DNA from: Bolinopsis microptera
Taxonomy: Eukaryota; Ctenophora; Tentaculata; Lobata; Bolinopsidae
Direction: 5' to 3'
Assembly: GCF_026151205.1 (NCBI RefSeq)
Contig: NC_087073.1
Coordinates: forward strand, 2,004,501 to 2,068,500
DNA: 64,000 bases
Of this stretch, positions 23,723 to 34,221 are shown one piece after another. The position numbers and the translations under genes are program-made. Each line of letters opens with the position of its first letter. Position 1 is the stretch's first letter. A model generated the notes under the pieces. That model did no database searches. It was given only the letters and a program-made list of their open reading frames with translations, and was not told where the DNA came from.

Positions 23723-24053
23723 GTATAAAGCTCTCTCGAATGACTCGCTGGATACCGACTCAACAGCCGGGATGAGCAGTGACTCTGACACGGAGCTTGA
23801 CTCCTGCATGTCCACCTTGTCCCTGGCTACGTCCACCACATCTTTAGAGTCCCTGGACACGGTTGCAGGGTGTTCCAGTTCTAGCTATACTGATAATCAA
23901 GGGTTATATGGACAACAGCACACTCCTCATCAAGAAAACCGCGATCAGTTTCAGTCTGATTCTATGTCTGCATATGGCAAGCGTTATCAACCAGGTATGA
24001 TTTTGGGACTTTTAATTTCCTTGGCTTTTATGTATATTGTTTTAACTAATTAA
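23723..24053 (+). CDS. possible exon of an unrecognised Ser/Asp-rich protein
   Basis: A frame with higher GC and coding-like composition follows a good acceptor (TTTTATTCTAG ending at 23722). It encodes an acidic, Ser/Thr-rich stretch (SLDTDSTAGMSSDSDTELD, then STLSLATSTTSLESLDTVAG). It either splices at CAG/GTATGA (23993) or runs on to a stop at 24053, giving a hydrophobic 17-19-residue C-terminus (GMILGLLISLAFMYIVLTN) like a tail anchor. Neighbouring exons were not found. The 38-codon frame at 22429 might be a 5' exon, but nothing proves it. Confidence 0.35.
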
Positions 24054-25585
24054 CGAACATTTTTGATCCCGAAAATAGTGGTCAGATTTCGTTCAAATTT
24101 CGACGCAAACTGTTTCTTGGTAGAGTACAGCTCAAGTTGTCCAATTTCAATCAGCTCACAACTCTTATCATGGACTTTCATTTATCAAAAAGATAAGCAT
24201 TTACTAAAGATGTATGGACTCCATATGATCCATAACTGGGTAACTAGGATGGCTAAATTACCGAGACCTCATTAAATACAGCAGAATAAAAAAGTTACAA
24301 TAGCGTAATACTAATATATAAAAATAGACAATCTACCCATGCTATACCAGCATGAAATGATTATTATCTGGTATATTATCCTTTGGGCTGATGTCACATG
24401 TTCAGCTCATCTGCAATTACGATAATAATACTAATCAAGTTATCAGTTGTTGCGATTATAGGGTTGTTCACGACAATTTGCCGGCGGAGAGTCGCGCACA
24501 AATCCATTCCAATGCTGGCACTGCGCGACCTTATTAAATTGTACTTATCATGTTTATGCAGCATTTCACGGACCAGCACGCCATTTCACGGACCTTACTG
24601 TTAAAGGGGGAATTACCTGGTAGTTTTAGCTGTAGTGTACATGTTAACCTAAGTATCCATGCAGTCACGTACAAGAGAAAAGCGAACAGATCTGAGAGTA
24701 CGAGGTTATAAATATTCTACCTTTAAGTTTAAGCAGGTTGACGTTGTTTCCAATAAGTATTGACTGCAGAGTGCATACGTTATCAATACCTCTCAGTTGA
24801 TTGCTCTTAACATGACCTCAATAGGTGAGATCTAGCATGAATACAGGTGCTGTTGGGTTTAGAAGGCAGTGACCTATAAAACCAATGCTCATTACTATAC
24901 ATTATTACTATACGTCTGTGAGCTGATTAATACTTATTCTTACCCACGATCACAATGAGTAACGAACACGATTGGTTGCTGCTGGAATTATATTGGTTCG
25001 TCATTGTCAAGCAAGCGTAAAATAAAAAATATAATATGGATCATTCTCCACTTAAAATGAAGCCGGTGATCTATTTACTGTGAAGCTGTCATTTAGTGTT
25101 CGCTTCTAAACTATTTGAAATCGTCCTATTCGAGGTTATTTCCTGCTGTGTAATTTCTCCTAAATTTCTGAACAGTTTATTAGTTATAAGCTGAATGGCT
25201 AATTAACCGAGTAAGGGCAGTTGTGCCTAACCGTCCGCATCCAAACCGTTCTAATTTTGACACAAGTGACAAAAACGGGTGATATAGTATTGAAGCTCAG
25301 TTTGCCTTTAAGGGTGGTGTCTGAGGTTCAATTGGTGCGCGTAAGAGTCAAGACACATAGCGAGTTTTGGCTTCGTAGACATTTTACGCTTGTATGCGAA
25401 AACAGGTTCCTTCTATTTTACGAGAAATAAATGCTTATCATCTTGTAAGCTCACGTTTTGCTGCCTTCTTTGTTACCAGAGACCGGAAGGTTTGGTGGTT
25501 TTAGCGTGCTAACAAAGAAACCATTATAAGCGCGATTATAACGTACAGCAGGTGAGATTACCTTATTATTATATATTATACTAGA
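24054..25585. other. AT-rich spacer
   Basis: No gene. ATTTCACGGACC is directly repeated at about 24565-24595. Confidence 0.4.
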
Positions 25586-25800
25586 AACCCGCCGCTAGTC
25601 GAAAGCTTTGTTCGAGGAAATTTTAAACATCAGTTATGTTTTAATTTCTCTTCATCATATAGCCCCAAAACGATACTTTTTACCGCATCAAAAATTTCAA
25701 TCACAACCAAAGTTATAAATATATATAGGTATATAGCGTCATGAGGGTAAATGTGAGCTAGTTGTGAAATTCTGACGTAGCATACAGCATAACACCGCGC
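25586..25800 (+). repeat. dispersed repeat, copy 1
   Basis: A block containing GTCGAAAGCTTTGTTCGAGG, ACGATACTTTTTACCGCATC and GACGTAGCATACAGCATAAC recurs at 26456 in the same orientation. A short third trace (TGTAGTCGAAAATTTTATT) lies at about 25812. It is likely a mobile-element remnant of unknown class. Confidence 0.8.
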
Positions 25801-26455
25801 GTTGAAATCCGCTGTAGTCGAAAATTTTATTAAAGGACACTATAAGGGAGCGAATTTATCGTTCGAATTTATCGGTCATCGCTAGTCAATGGTCAAACAA
25901 TCCAACAAATATGCTTTAGTTCCCGAACCCTGCTTCACTGAAAATATATGAATTACACATTTGAATCATTTCGGTAAATGTCAGGTCCCTCTCTGTTCAA
26001 ATTGAAGTTTTTACGTATGAAAGTTTTTACGTATGAAAGTTAATGTTAAAGTGGATAGATACAGATACAACAAATTTTAGATGATATTTATAAAGCAAGA
26101 ATGGTAATGTAACGACGTTTAAAGTTAAATATATGTAGGTTCTTACGATGAGTCACGGTGTCTGAACTTTTTCATATCTTTAACTCTCACAGCAAATCGA
26201 TTGTGCAGAGATCTCCGTTTAGCAGGTCTAGATCCAAGAAAGGGCATTGAAAAACAACAACAGATGAGTAAAATATGTTAATCGTTGGAAGATATTTCAA
26301 TCGAGAATGACAGTCAATTGAATTATTGCCAGGCATTTAAAATGGCACGTGATGTTTAACTGCGCAAAGTTATTTGCGTAATTAGGAAACATCAATATTT
26401 TTGTTGATTGTGTGTGCGCGGCGTAATGTCAGCATTGTGTGTAGCTCTAGCGAAG

Positions 26456-26730
26456 AAACCCGCTAGTCGAAAGCTTTGTTCGAGGAAATTTTAAAAATCA
26501 GTTATGTTTTAATTTCTCTTCATCATATAGCTCTGTTATACTGTAGACATAATGGAATTTATCTAACAATGGCGACAGCGTTGTTAGTATTCGGATTCCC
26601 AAAACGATACTTTTTACCGCATCAAAAAATACCAATCACAAACAAAGTTATAAGAAGTCATAGCGTGAGCGTAAATGTGAGCTAGTTTTGAAATTATGAC
26701 GTAGCATACAGCATAACAACGCGCGTAGTT
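26456..26730 (+). repeat. dispersed repeat, copy 2
   Basis: Direct copy of 25586-25800 with about 60 bp extra in the middle (26530-26597). The two copies are about 870 bp apart and diverge at scattered sites. Confidence 0.8.
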
Positions 26731-27297
26731 AAGATGTTTTTGCTCGCGCACGTGCATTTTAACGTTGCTACGCAACCTAGCGCAGTAAACCTTTGCTAAA
26801 ATAACGACATTATTCTAACGGTTATTTTACCTCACTTCCGACGTTAATTATAAAAAATCTAAAGCCTAAATCAAAATTCTAAGAATGCTATAGCCTATTC
26901 CTATCCTTTTTCTACAACCCTGCTAAAAATGGCGAGGTTTCAACTCCATTTGCGAGCTGGGTTTGGCATCACCAGAGGGTCATTTTGAGGTCGATTTTCG
27001 GTGTTTTTTCTTCTATGTCCCCGTTGCCGGGGAAATTTCGTCAAGTTTAAAATATAATATAGATATTATTATATATTATTATATATTATTATATATTATA
27101 TATATTATATTACATGAAATTTACACCCCACTTATAAGCTTATACAGTCTGACAGTAAATTTGTGCTCACTTTATTTGTGCGATTTCCTTATAGAAGGAA
27201 TTGCGAATTGGGGTCTGATTTTTCAAATAGATTTTAGTCAGTACGTAGATTAGTGAATAGCAATAGAAATATTGGAGGATTTTAAAGGGTTGACAAT
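26731..27297. other. AT-rich spacer with TATTATA run
   Basis: A TATTATATAT-rich run lies at 27053-27113. No gene is seen. Confidence 0.45.
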
Positions 27298-27499
27298 TGA
27301 GATAGTGTGACATAGTGTGACATAGTGTGGCATAATGTCACATAGTGTGACATAGTGTGATATAGTGTGACATAGTGTGACATAGTGTGATATAGTGTGA
27401 CATAGTGTGATATAGTGTGACATAGTGTGGCATAGTGTGACATAGTGTGACATAGTGTGGCATAGTGTGACATAATGTCACATAGTGTGACATAGTGAT
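27298..27499. repeat. 10-bp minisatellite, CATAGTGTGA
   Basis: About twenty tandem copies with a few substitutions. Reading frames across it are artefacts. Confidence 0.97.
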
Positions 27500-27560
27500 G
27501 GTAGAAGATGATTGATGGATTTAATAAAATCTATTACCGCAATGTTATACAGTGGGTATG

Positions 27561-27644
27561 TTTAAAATCCGTTTGAAGACATACTTATTCAATTTGTCAC
27601 GATGTGATTTTGAGAAGCTCATATCGAATATGTTTAATAACTAA
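27561..27644 (+). pseudogene. LINE ORF2 C-terminal tail fragment
   Basis: Twenty-seven codons before a stop read FKIRLKTYLFNLSRCDFEK and onwards, matching the FKxxLKxYLF tail that ends ORF2 in CR1/L2-type and related LINEs. Nothing upstream in frame belongs to a reverse transcriptase, so this is a short 5'-truncated copy. Confidence 0.45.
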
Positions 27645-28201
27645 AGTTTAAGTTCAGTTTTTAGAGATAAAACTGATAGGTATAATGCTTTTGGACACGA
27701 AGGGAAACACACAACGTAAGGCTTGAAATCTTCGTAATACTACATCATTAGTGCCTCAAATTATTCATTATATAGTAGTTTTGAGAGACAGTATGGGTAG
27801 TTTGTTGTTGTCGCTCTTTATTTGACTCTTAATATCGTGTTCTTTATATTATAAAAAATGGTATTTATAACACTACTATTAAGTTAAATGAATACTCGGT
27901 GCCTTGTGTGAAAAAACTATACTAAAAAACTAAATTTAAAAAACTATTATATGTGTATTAGAAATATCTTGTTTAACGCTTATATAAGTGGTATTTAAGA
28001 TTATTATATATTCACTTATAAGTTATAACAACTTATAATCAGTTTCTCGGCCGACCGCTTTTCCACCGCTTGCTATCGCCAATCCTATTTGGAAATCGCT
28101 TATAAGTGTTCGACAACATTAATTATAAGACGTTTTTATAAATATAAGCGTTTTAAAGCGATAATACAAATTATTGGCGCTTTTCTATTTTGGAATATCG
28201 A

Positions 28202-28369
28202 TTATAATTAATTGTTTTCCTAGCTTTTCCTAGCTTTTCTTTATTATAATTAATTGTTTTCCTAGCTTTTCCTAGCTTTTCTTTATTATAATTAATTGTT
28301 TTCCTAGCTTTTCCTAGCTTTTCTTTATTATAATTAATTGTTTTCCTAGCTTTTCCTAGCTTTCCTTTT
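28202..28369. repeat. 42-bp minisatellite
   Basis: Four near-identical 42-bp copies, each with TTATAATTAATTGTTTTCCT followed by two CTAGCTTTTC blocks. Confidence 0.95.
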
Positions 28370-29030
28370 TTCGCTCAATATGAGCAAACAAAACTTCATG
28401 GTTTTCGCAATATTTTGGTTTGATTTCATTTTAGGCTAATGAAGTGTTGGGGTGAATTCATACTAAACATGAGCCATATAGTGTGCAGTGTACAGAGGGA
28501 TTATTTATTCAATGTTATTTTATATGTTTTAATTGGTCATTAGAACCGCCTGGCACCGTCCAACTTTCAATTCACAGTACATTTTAAAAAAGGCGCCTCC
28601 TGACCGCTCATTAGGCGATTATAATCGACCGTAACTGTAAAAACATTTCATTTGTGGTAACTTGCCAAATTTCCGACGCTTCATCATTTTGAATAACCAT
28701 GTACGTAGCACGACCACAAAACATACCGTTTAACTATTATAATGGCCCATAAGCAGGGTCTAATAGGCCTATTTCAGGCTTCATCTGGTGCTATATATAT
28801 TACTATATAATGCAAGTAAGTATATATACTTACTTGCATTTGAAAAGGTCTCCTGAGTTCCAATTTTTCAAATTTGCGTGTGTTTCGATTTTCACTGCTC
28901 CTCGAAATTTGGCTCTCTCTATAAGTATAAGTATGAGGACGGGTTCTATAAACAAACAAACAAAAAGGTCTCCTACAAGTCTCCATGGCCTGTCCCACAC
29001 AGTAACTCCTTTTTGCGTCTCCCGTGCACC
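28370..29030. other. spacer with a perfect 30-bp palindrome
   Basis: 28810-28839 is a perfect palindrome with half-site ATGCAAGTAAGTATA. No gene is supported, and the short frames at 28810-29108 have no domain. Confidence 0.6.
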
Positions 29031-29606
29031 CCTTGTTTGTTGCTAATTATTCTTCAGCTAAGCGATATTGTCGACACCTGTGAAAATGGACACCCTGTTT
29101 GTTGCTAATTATTCTTCAGCTAAGCGATATTGTCGACACCTGTGAAAATGGACACCCTGTTTGTTGCTAATTATTCTTCAGCTAAGCGATATTGTCGACA
29201 CCTGTGAAAATGGACACCCTGTTTGTTGCTAATTATTCTTCAGCTAAGCGATATTGTCGACACCTGTGAAAATGGACACCCTGTTTGTTGCTAATTATTC
29301 TTCAGCTAAGCGATATTGTCGACACCTGTGAAAATGGACACCCTGTTTGTTGCTAATTATTCTTCAGCTAAGCGATATTGTCGACACCTGTGAAAATGGA
29401 CACCCTGTTTGTTGCTAATTATTCTTCAGCTAAGCGATATTGTCGACACCTGTGAAAATGGACACCCTGTTTGTTGCTAATTATTCTTCAGCTAAGCGAT
29501 ATTGTCGACACCTGTGAAAATGGACACCCTGTTTGTTGCTAATTATTCTTCAGCTAAGCGATATTGTCGACACCTGTGAAAATGGACACCCTGTTTGTTG
29601 CTAATT
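29031..29606 (+). repeat. 62-bp minisatellite, left part
   Basis: About nine almost identical 62-bp units, each with TGCTAATTATTCTTCAGCTA, AGCGATATTGTCGACACCTG and GAAAATGGACACCCTGTTTG. The array is interrupted by the element at 29607-31782 and continues beyond it. Confidence 0.97.
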
Positions 29607-31782
29607 GGACACGTTCATTTGAGTTTGAGGATATTGGTAAACAAAAATAATAGCGTTTTTGACGATAGTGGCTTAATTTTGACATCTATTAACTTAGCAC
29701 GTTCAGAAGTTCTGAACATTAGCCACGTAACTCATACTCCCATATACACTGCTCAGAAAGAAAATCCATTGTTGTTAGGCACTATAATGTTTCAAATGTC
29801 ACATTTTGTGTGACTTATTTAACTGCAGTTGTCTAATTATCATTCCTTGGTCTGAAATATAGTAAATTAGGTCAATCTAACAATTATGATACAACATTGG
29901 TTAATGGGCACGGATCGAACGGTTACAAGGCAATATTTGGGTAACTTTGTCACACTCATGATACCATATACCTCTATTCTACTGTGAGGTGTCTTAAAAA
30001 CCCGTTCAACTCATTATTTGATGGTTGCTCTACCAATCATAGCCCTAAAATATGTTGTTTTGACTAGTTAGCTAATACAGGCACTTGGTTATTGGGAAAT
30101 GAGGTTAATTCTGTCACAATATATGAAATTTTAAATTTTGGGCGAATTATTTATATCTGATTTTGGTTTGAAAGGTGGGAAAATTTTATATGATGACAAT
30201 GTAGTTGATGCAAGTTAAGATCAGTTGCTGTTTACATTGTCACAAAAAATTATACGAAATCGTAAATAGATTAAAAACAATGATTATCGAATGAAATAGT
30301 CTCTTATAATAACTCTTATAATAACTGATGTGACAAAGTAAACATGTCTTGCCCCTTTTTGGAAGATCTATATTCTATACCTTTATTAGAATATTGTCCA
30401 GAATATCAGAGCTTAAGTTTAACAATTTTAGGTTAAATTTGTCAAAGTCACTAAAAATGTGACAAAATTAACTTTTCATGCCCCAACAATTTCAAGATAG
30501 TGTGTCAAAATTAGCATAGGCTGCTTTATTACCTATATAAATCAATCCAAACTACAAAAAAATATATGTGATGATTACCTAACTCTTATAATAACTGATG
30601 TGACAAAGTAAACATGTCTTGCCCCTATTTTGAAGATCTATAACTCTATTAGAATTCAACATTCTTTCAGAAACGATTGGAAGAATATTGTCCAGAACAT
30701 AAGAGCTCAATTCTAAAAATTTAGATTAATTTGTCAAAGACATTAAAAATGTGACAAAATTAACTTTCCCTGCCCCAACAGTATCAAGATAGTGTGTTAA
30801 AATTGGCATAGGATGCTTTATTTCAGGTATATTAAAGTATTAATCGATCCAAACTACGAAAAATATCTTTTAATCTGATGACGATTACCTAACTCTTATA
30901 ATAACTGATGTGACAAAGTAAACATGTCTTGCCCCTATTTTGAAGAACTATACCTCTATTAGAATACTATGTAACTTTATCATCAACAAAATTTCGATAA
31001 ACTAGTTATTTTGCCAGCAAGGAGCTAACAGAGTTATAATAATTTTTTGTGACGAAATTACCCTATTTTTGACCATGTAGCGGTAGTTTAATTGTGACAC
31101 TGTTAACATATTACCACCTGATAATGATTTATGTGACTGGTGCATGGTACTATCAGTGTTGTTTGATCCATATTACGTAATATAAGGGGTTTAAGCTGGT
31201 ATATCATTATTTGTTCAATTTCACATATGTTCAGATATCATCAAAATTATGTGACAAAGTAAACTTGGTTGTGCCTTCTGTGTTTTAATTCCTTACGACT
31301 ATATGATATAATAACAATTCCCAGCACTTCCAGGCTATCAAATAAACTTACACTACTCAGCATTGCTTATCAGGGTGCCCTAAACATTCATCACATATTT
31401 TCTTTAATGTGTGACAGAGTAAACCTGAATGCACCATCTAACGAAAAAAGTCGTCAAATATGTAGGTAATGGTCATATGTACCCATCCAATCAACTGGAC
31501 ACTAAAAAATTTGGTCAAAAACGGCAGCAAGGGGTCCATATTTACTCCGTCACATGTTTATAGTGTGACAATGTAACCATTTCCGTGCCGGCCGTATTTA
31601 AGCGATATCTTATCACCTGATTAAGATATCGTTATGTGACAAAGTTAGCCTAGAGGATGAGACGATTATCCTAACCATCAAGGGTTTAAGTAATTTCATA
31701 GTGTGACAAATTCAACTACACTGTGCCTTTTAATAGGGTCACTTGTATTTACCAATATCCTCAAACTCAAATGAACGTGTCC
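29607..31782. mobile_element. 2.18-kb TIR element packed with TGTGACAAAGTAAAC motifs
   Basis: Perfect 35-bp terminal inverted repeats start GGACACGTTCATTTGAGTTT and end ATATTGGTAAA. The element lies within a 62-bp minisatellite unit; AATT on both sides (29603-29606 and 31783-31786) is a 4-bp target duplication. No transposase frame is present. The interior holds about twenty copies of TGTGACAAAGTAAAC or close variants. Left of about 30240 they mostly appear as TTTGTCACA; to the right mostly as TGTGACAAAG. Three 290-310-bp internal repeats (starting near 30302, 30580, 30890) each carry AACTCTTATAATAACTGATG before the motif. The motif array may be transposase binding sites. The superfamily was not recognised; 4-bp duplications occur in several (e.g. 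Sola, Ginger). Confidence 0.85.
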
Positions 31783-31786
31783 AATT

Positions 31787-32272
31787 ATTCTTCAGCTAAG
31801 CGATATTGTCGACACCTGTGAAAATGGACACCCTGTTTGTTGCTAATTATTCTTCAGCTAAGCGATATTGTCGACACCTGTGAAAATGGACACCCTGTTT
31901 GTTGCTAATTATTCTTCAGCTAAGCGATATTGTCGACACCTGTGAAAATGGACACCCTGTTTGTTGCTAATTATTCTTCAGCTAAGCGATATTGTCGACA
32001 CCTGTGAAAATGGACACCCTGTTTGTTGCTAATTATTCTTCAGCTAAGCGATATTGTCGACACCTGTGAAAATGGACACCCTGTTTGTTGCTAATTATTC
32101 TTCAGCTAAGCGATATTAGCAACACCTGTGAAAATAGACACCCTGTTTGTTGCTAATTATTCTTCAGCTAAGCGATATTGTCAACACCTGTGAAAATAGT
32201 CACCCTGTTTGTTGCTAATTATTATTCAGCTAAGCGATATTGTCAACACCTGTGAAAATAGTCACATGATAA
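31787..32272 (+). repeat. 62-bp minisatellite, right part
   Basis: Seven to eight units continue the array after the element. The first five are almost identical to the left part; the last three carry shared changes (GTCAACACC, AAAATAGTCAC) and then the array ends, as expected for edge copies escaping homogenisation. Confidence 0.95.
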
Positions 32273-34221
32273 CCAGTCCTCACAAATCAGCTCTTGCTTG
32301 TTGCCATATAGAAGTTAATATTAATGTACACTCTTTTTTCAAAAGCAAACAATAGTCTTAAATGTGCTTTTGTTGCACTCCTTGAGTCATGTAAGTTTGA
32401 AAATGGTAGTACTTATTTTTAAATTTTTGCAAGTCTCGTGATTTTGGTACTCGATTTCTAGATAGCTGTTGATAGCCATCATAATAACCTACGGCATTTA
32501 TGAGGTTTCTTTGAAGGACGGCAAGAAAGTTGTCCCAACACTTTTTGCACTTTGCTATGTCTTTAATTTCATTAAGTTCACAAAAATTATTTATTCCTCC
32601 GGCATTTATGAAGTTTCTTGGAAGGAGGCCAAGGGTGTACTGTTAAAACTTGACGCGATGTTGCTGACTGCTGAGGGTTCCTCTTACCTATCGACTTTTA
32701 TATGCGGCACTTTGCCAATGGATAGGTATTCTATCGTATTTTTATTTTCTTTTGTATTGATAAAACATCTCCATTAACATCTAGGTTATCAGCACGCGGT
32801 ATTTTAGCACTATATGATTCTACCATATTGTTATATTTTGTATCCTCTGAACTACGAGAGGTTTTCTTGGGATTTCATCCGATACTAAAGACAAGTTAAT
32901 TGTCTGAGACAACATTGCCTAGCTACGAAGATACTAATCTATACGACGATGCTAAGACGCTTTGTAAATTAGTACATTGTATAGGCCAATTAATCTGAGG
33001 TCTTTGAACATTCTTATTTACCGACTAAAGTTACTACACCTGCAAGTGTAATCACTGGTATAACATTCCAGCAATAACTTATATTGTAGCTCTAATTTAA
33101 GTTTGTTCTTCTAACAGAGGAGTATAAATTACTGTAATGACGTGCAATATGCACTGGTAATGAAAGTTCGTTCACGGGTCCTGCCTTTTCGCTATGTCAA
33201 AATTCAAATACCCCATTTCGACAATCCATTTGTCACACTTTTAAATGTATGAAGTGTTTCAAACCAATACAAGAGATCTGCATTCTGCCTCTATATAAAT
33301 AGTAGGATAAAGTAGGATGCACTTTTAGGAACCTTCAGTTCCTTGTTGTTATTTGTCATTGCTTATAGTGCTGCTTCTTGTGACTTCTTGTATTATATAG
33401 ATAATGTATGAAAGTGGGAACAAATCTCCTAGAAAATTTACTATTGGTAAGTTAAAAGTAATCGTACCATATTTAATTTTTAAATAAAGTGCCTTGGACT
33501 TTTGATATCAATTAGTTTGAGAAATTTAATTGATTATCCAATATCCATTGTGTTCTTATGAGCGATAATAATGAACGCGACAAAATATGTTAATCAATAA
33601 GCTTCTCGATTCAGTATCTTTACTTCATTATAAATGTATTTTTAATGTATCTCCATTCTCCAAACAGCTGGTATTTCAGCGTGAAATTTAAACTCTGTCG
33701 AAAGAAGGTTGTTCAACCTTCCAACTAAATTTCAATTCTTAAAAATCCAATAAGAGTTGTGGACCTGGTTCGCAGTGGACCACCAACATTATTGTTGTAA
33801 CTATGGTAACACTACCAAGGAACAGGTAACTATGGTAACACTACCATGTTACTATGTACTATGGTAACAATACCAAAGTCACACAATTGTGGGAGTACCA
33901 GAAATATATTGTTACAATAAAGATTTCGTTCAGAATCTTTCGAAAATCACGTCATTAACAAAATAACAATGGGTGTATTATTAATTTGGAGGAGGATGAT
34001 TCGTCTGACTCTTACCAATACTTTGGAATAATCACGGTCTATAATATAATCGGTACATGATCGCGGTAATATTATATCCGATTTGCTAATTCATAACCCA
34101 CCCATATTATACCAGACTGTAATATTATACCTTAACAAACATCAAACATTTTGACACAAATTATAACTGGTAAAGATTTCACGCTTTTATTTTGTATCGC
34201 TAACATTTGCTCACCTTTACC
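32273..34221. other. spacer upstream of the SDR gene
   Basis: A 102-codon frame at 32469-32777 contains a doubled motif (GIYEVSLKDGKK and GIYEVSWKEAKG) but no known domain, so it was not called a gene. GTAACTATGGTAACACTACC is repeated at 33796-33850 with a related copy near 33862. Confidence 0.4.

Noticed and set aside
25586-26730. The two dispersed copies as LTRs of a small element
   Set aside because: They lack TG...CA ends, differ by a 60-bp segment and have no target duplication.
27250-27473. Minus-strand frames of MSHYVTLCHT type
   Set aside because: Translation of a 10-bp minisatellite with no start context, domain or splice evidence.
29031-32272. Possible CRISPR array
   Set aside because: Units are contiguous 62-bp copies with no variable spacers, in an animal genome; this is a minisatellite.
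32469-32777. 102-codon frame with doubled GIYEVSWK motif
   Set aside because: Short, isolated, no recognised domain and no splice context; the internal duplication alone does not make it a gene.
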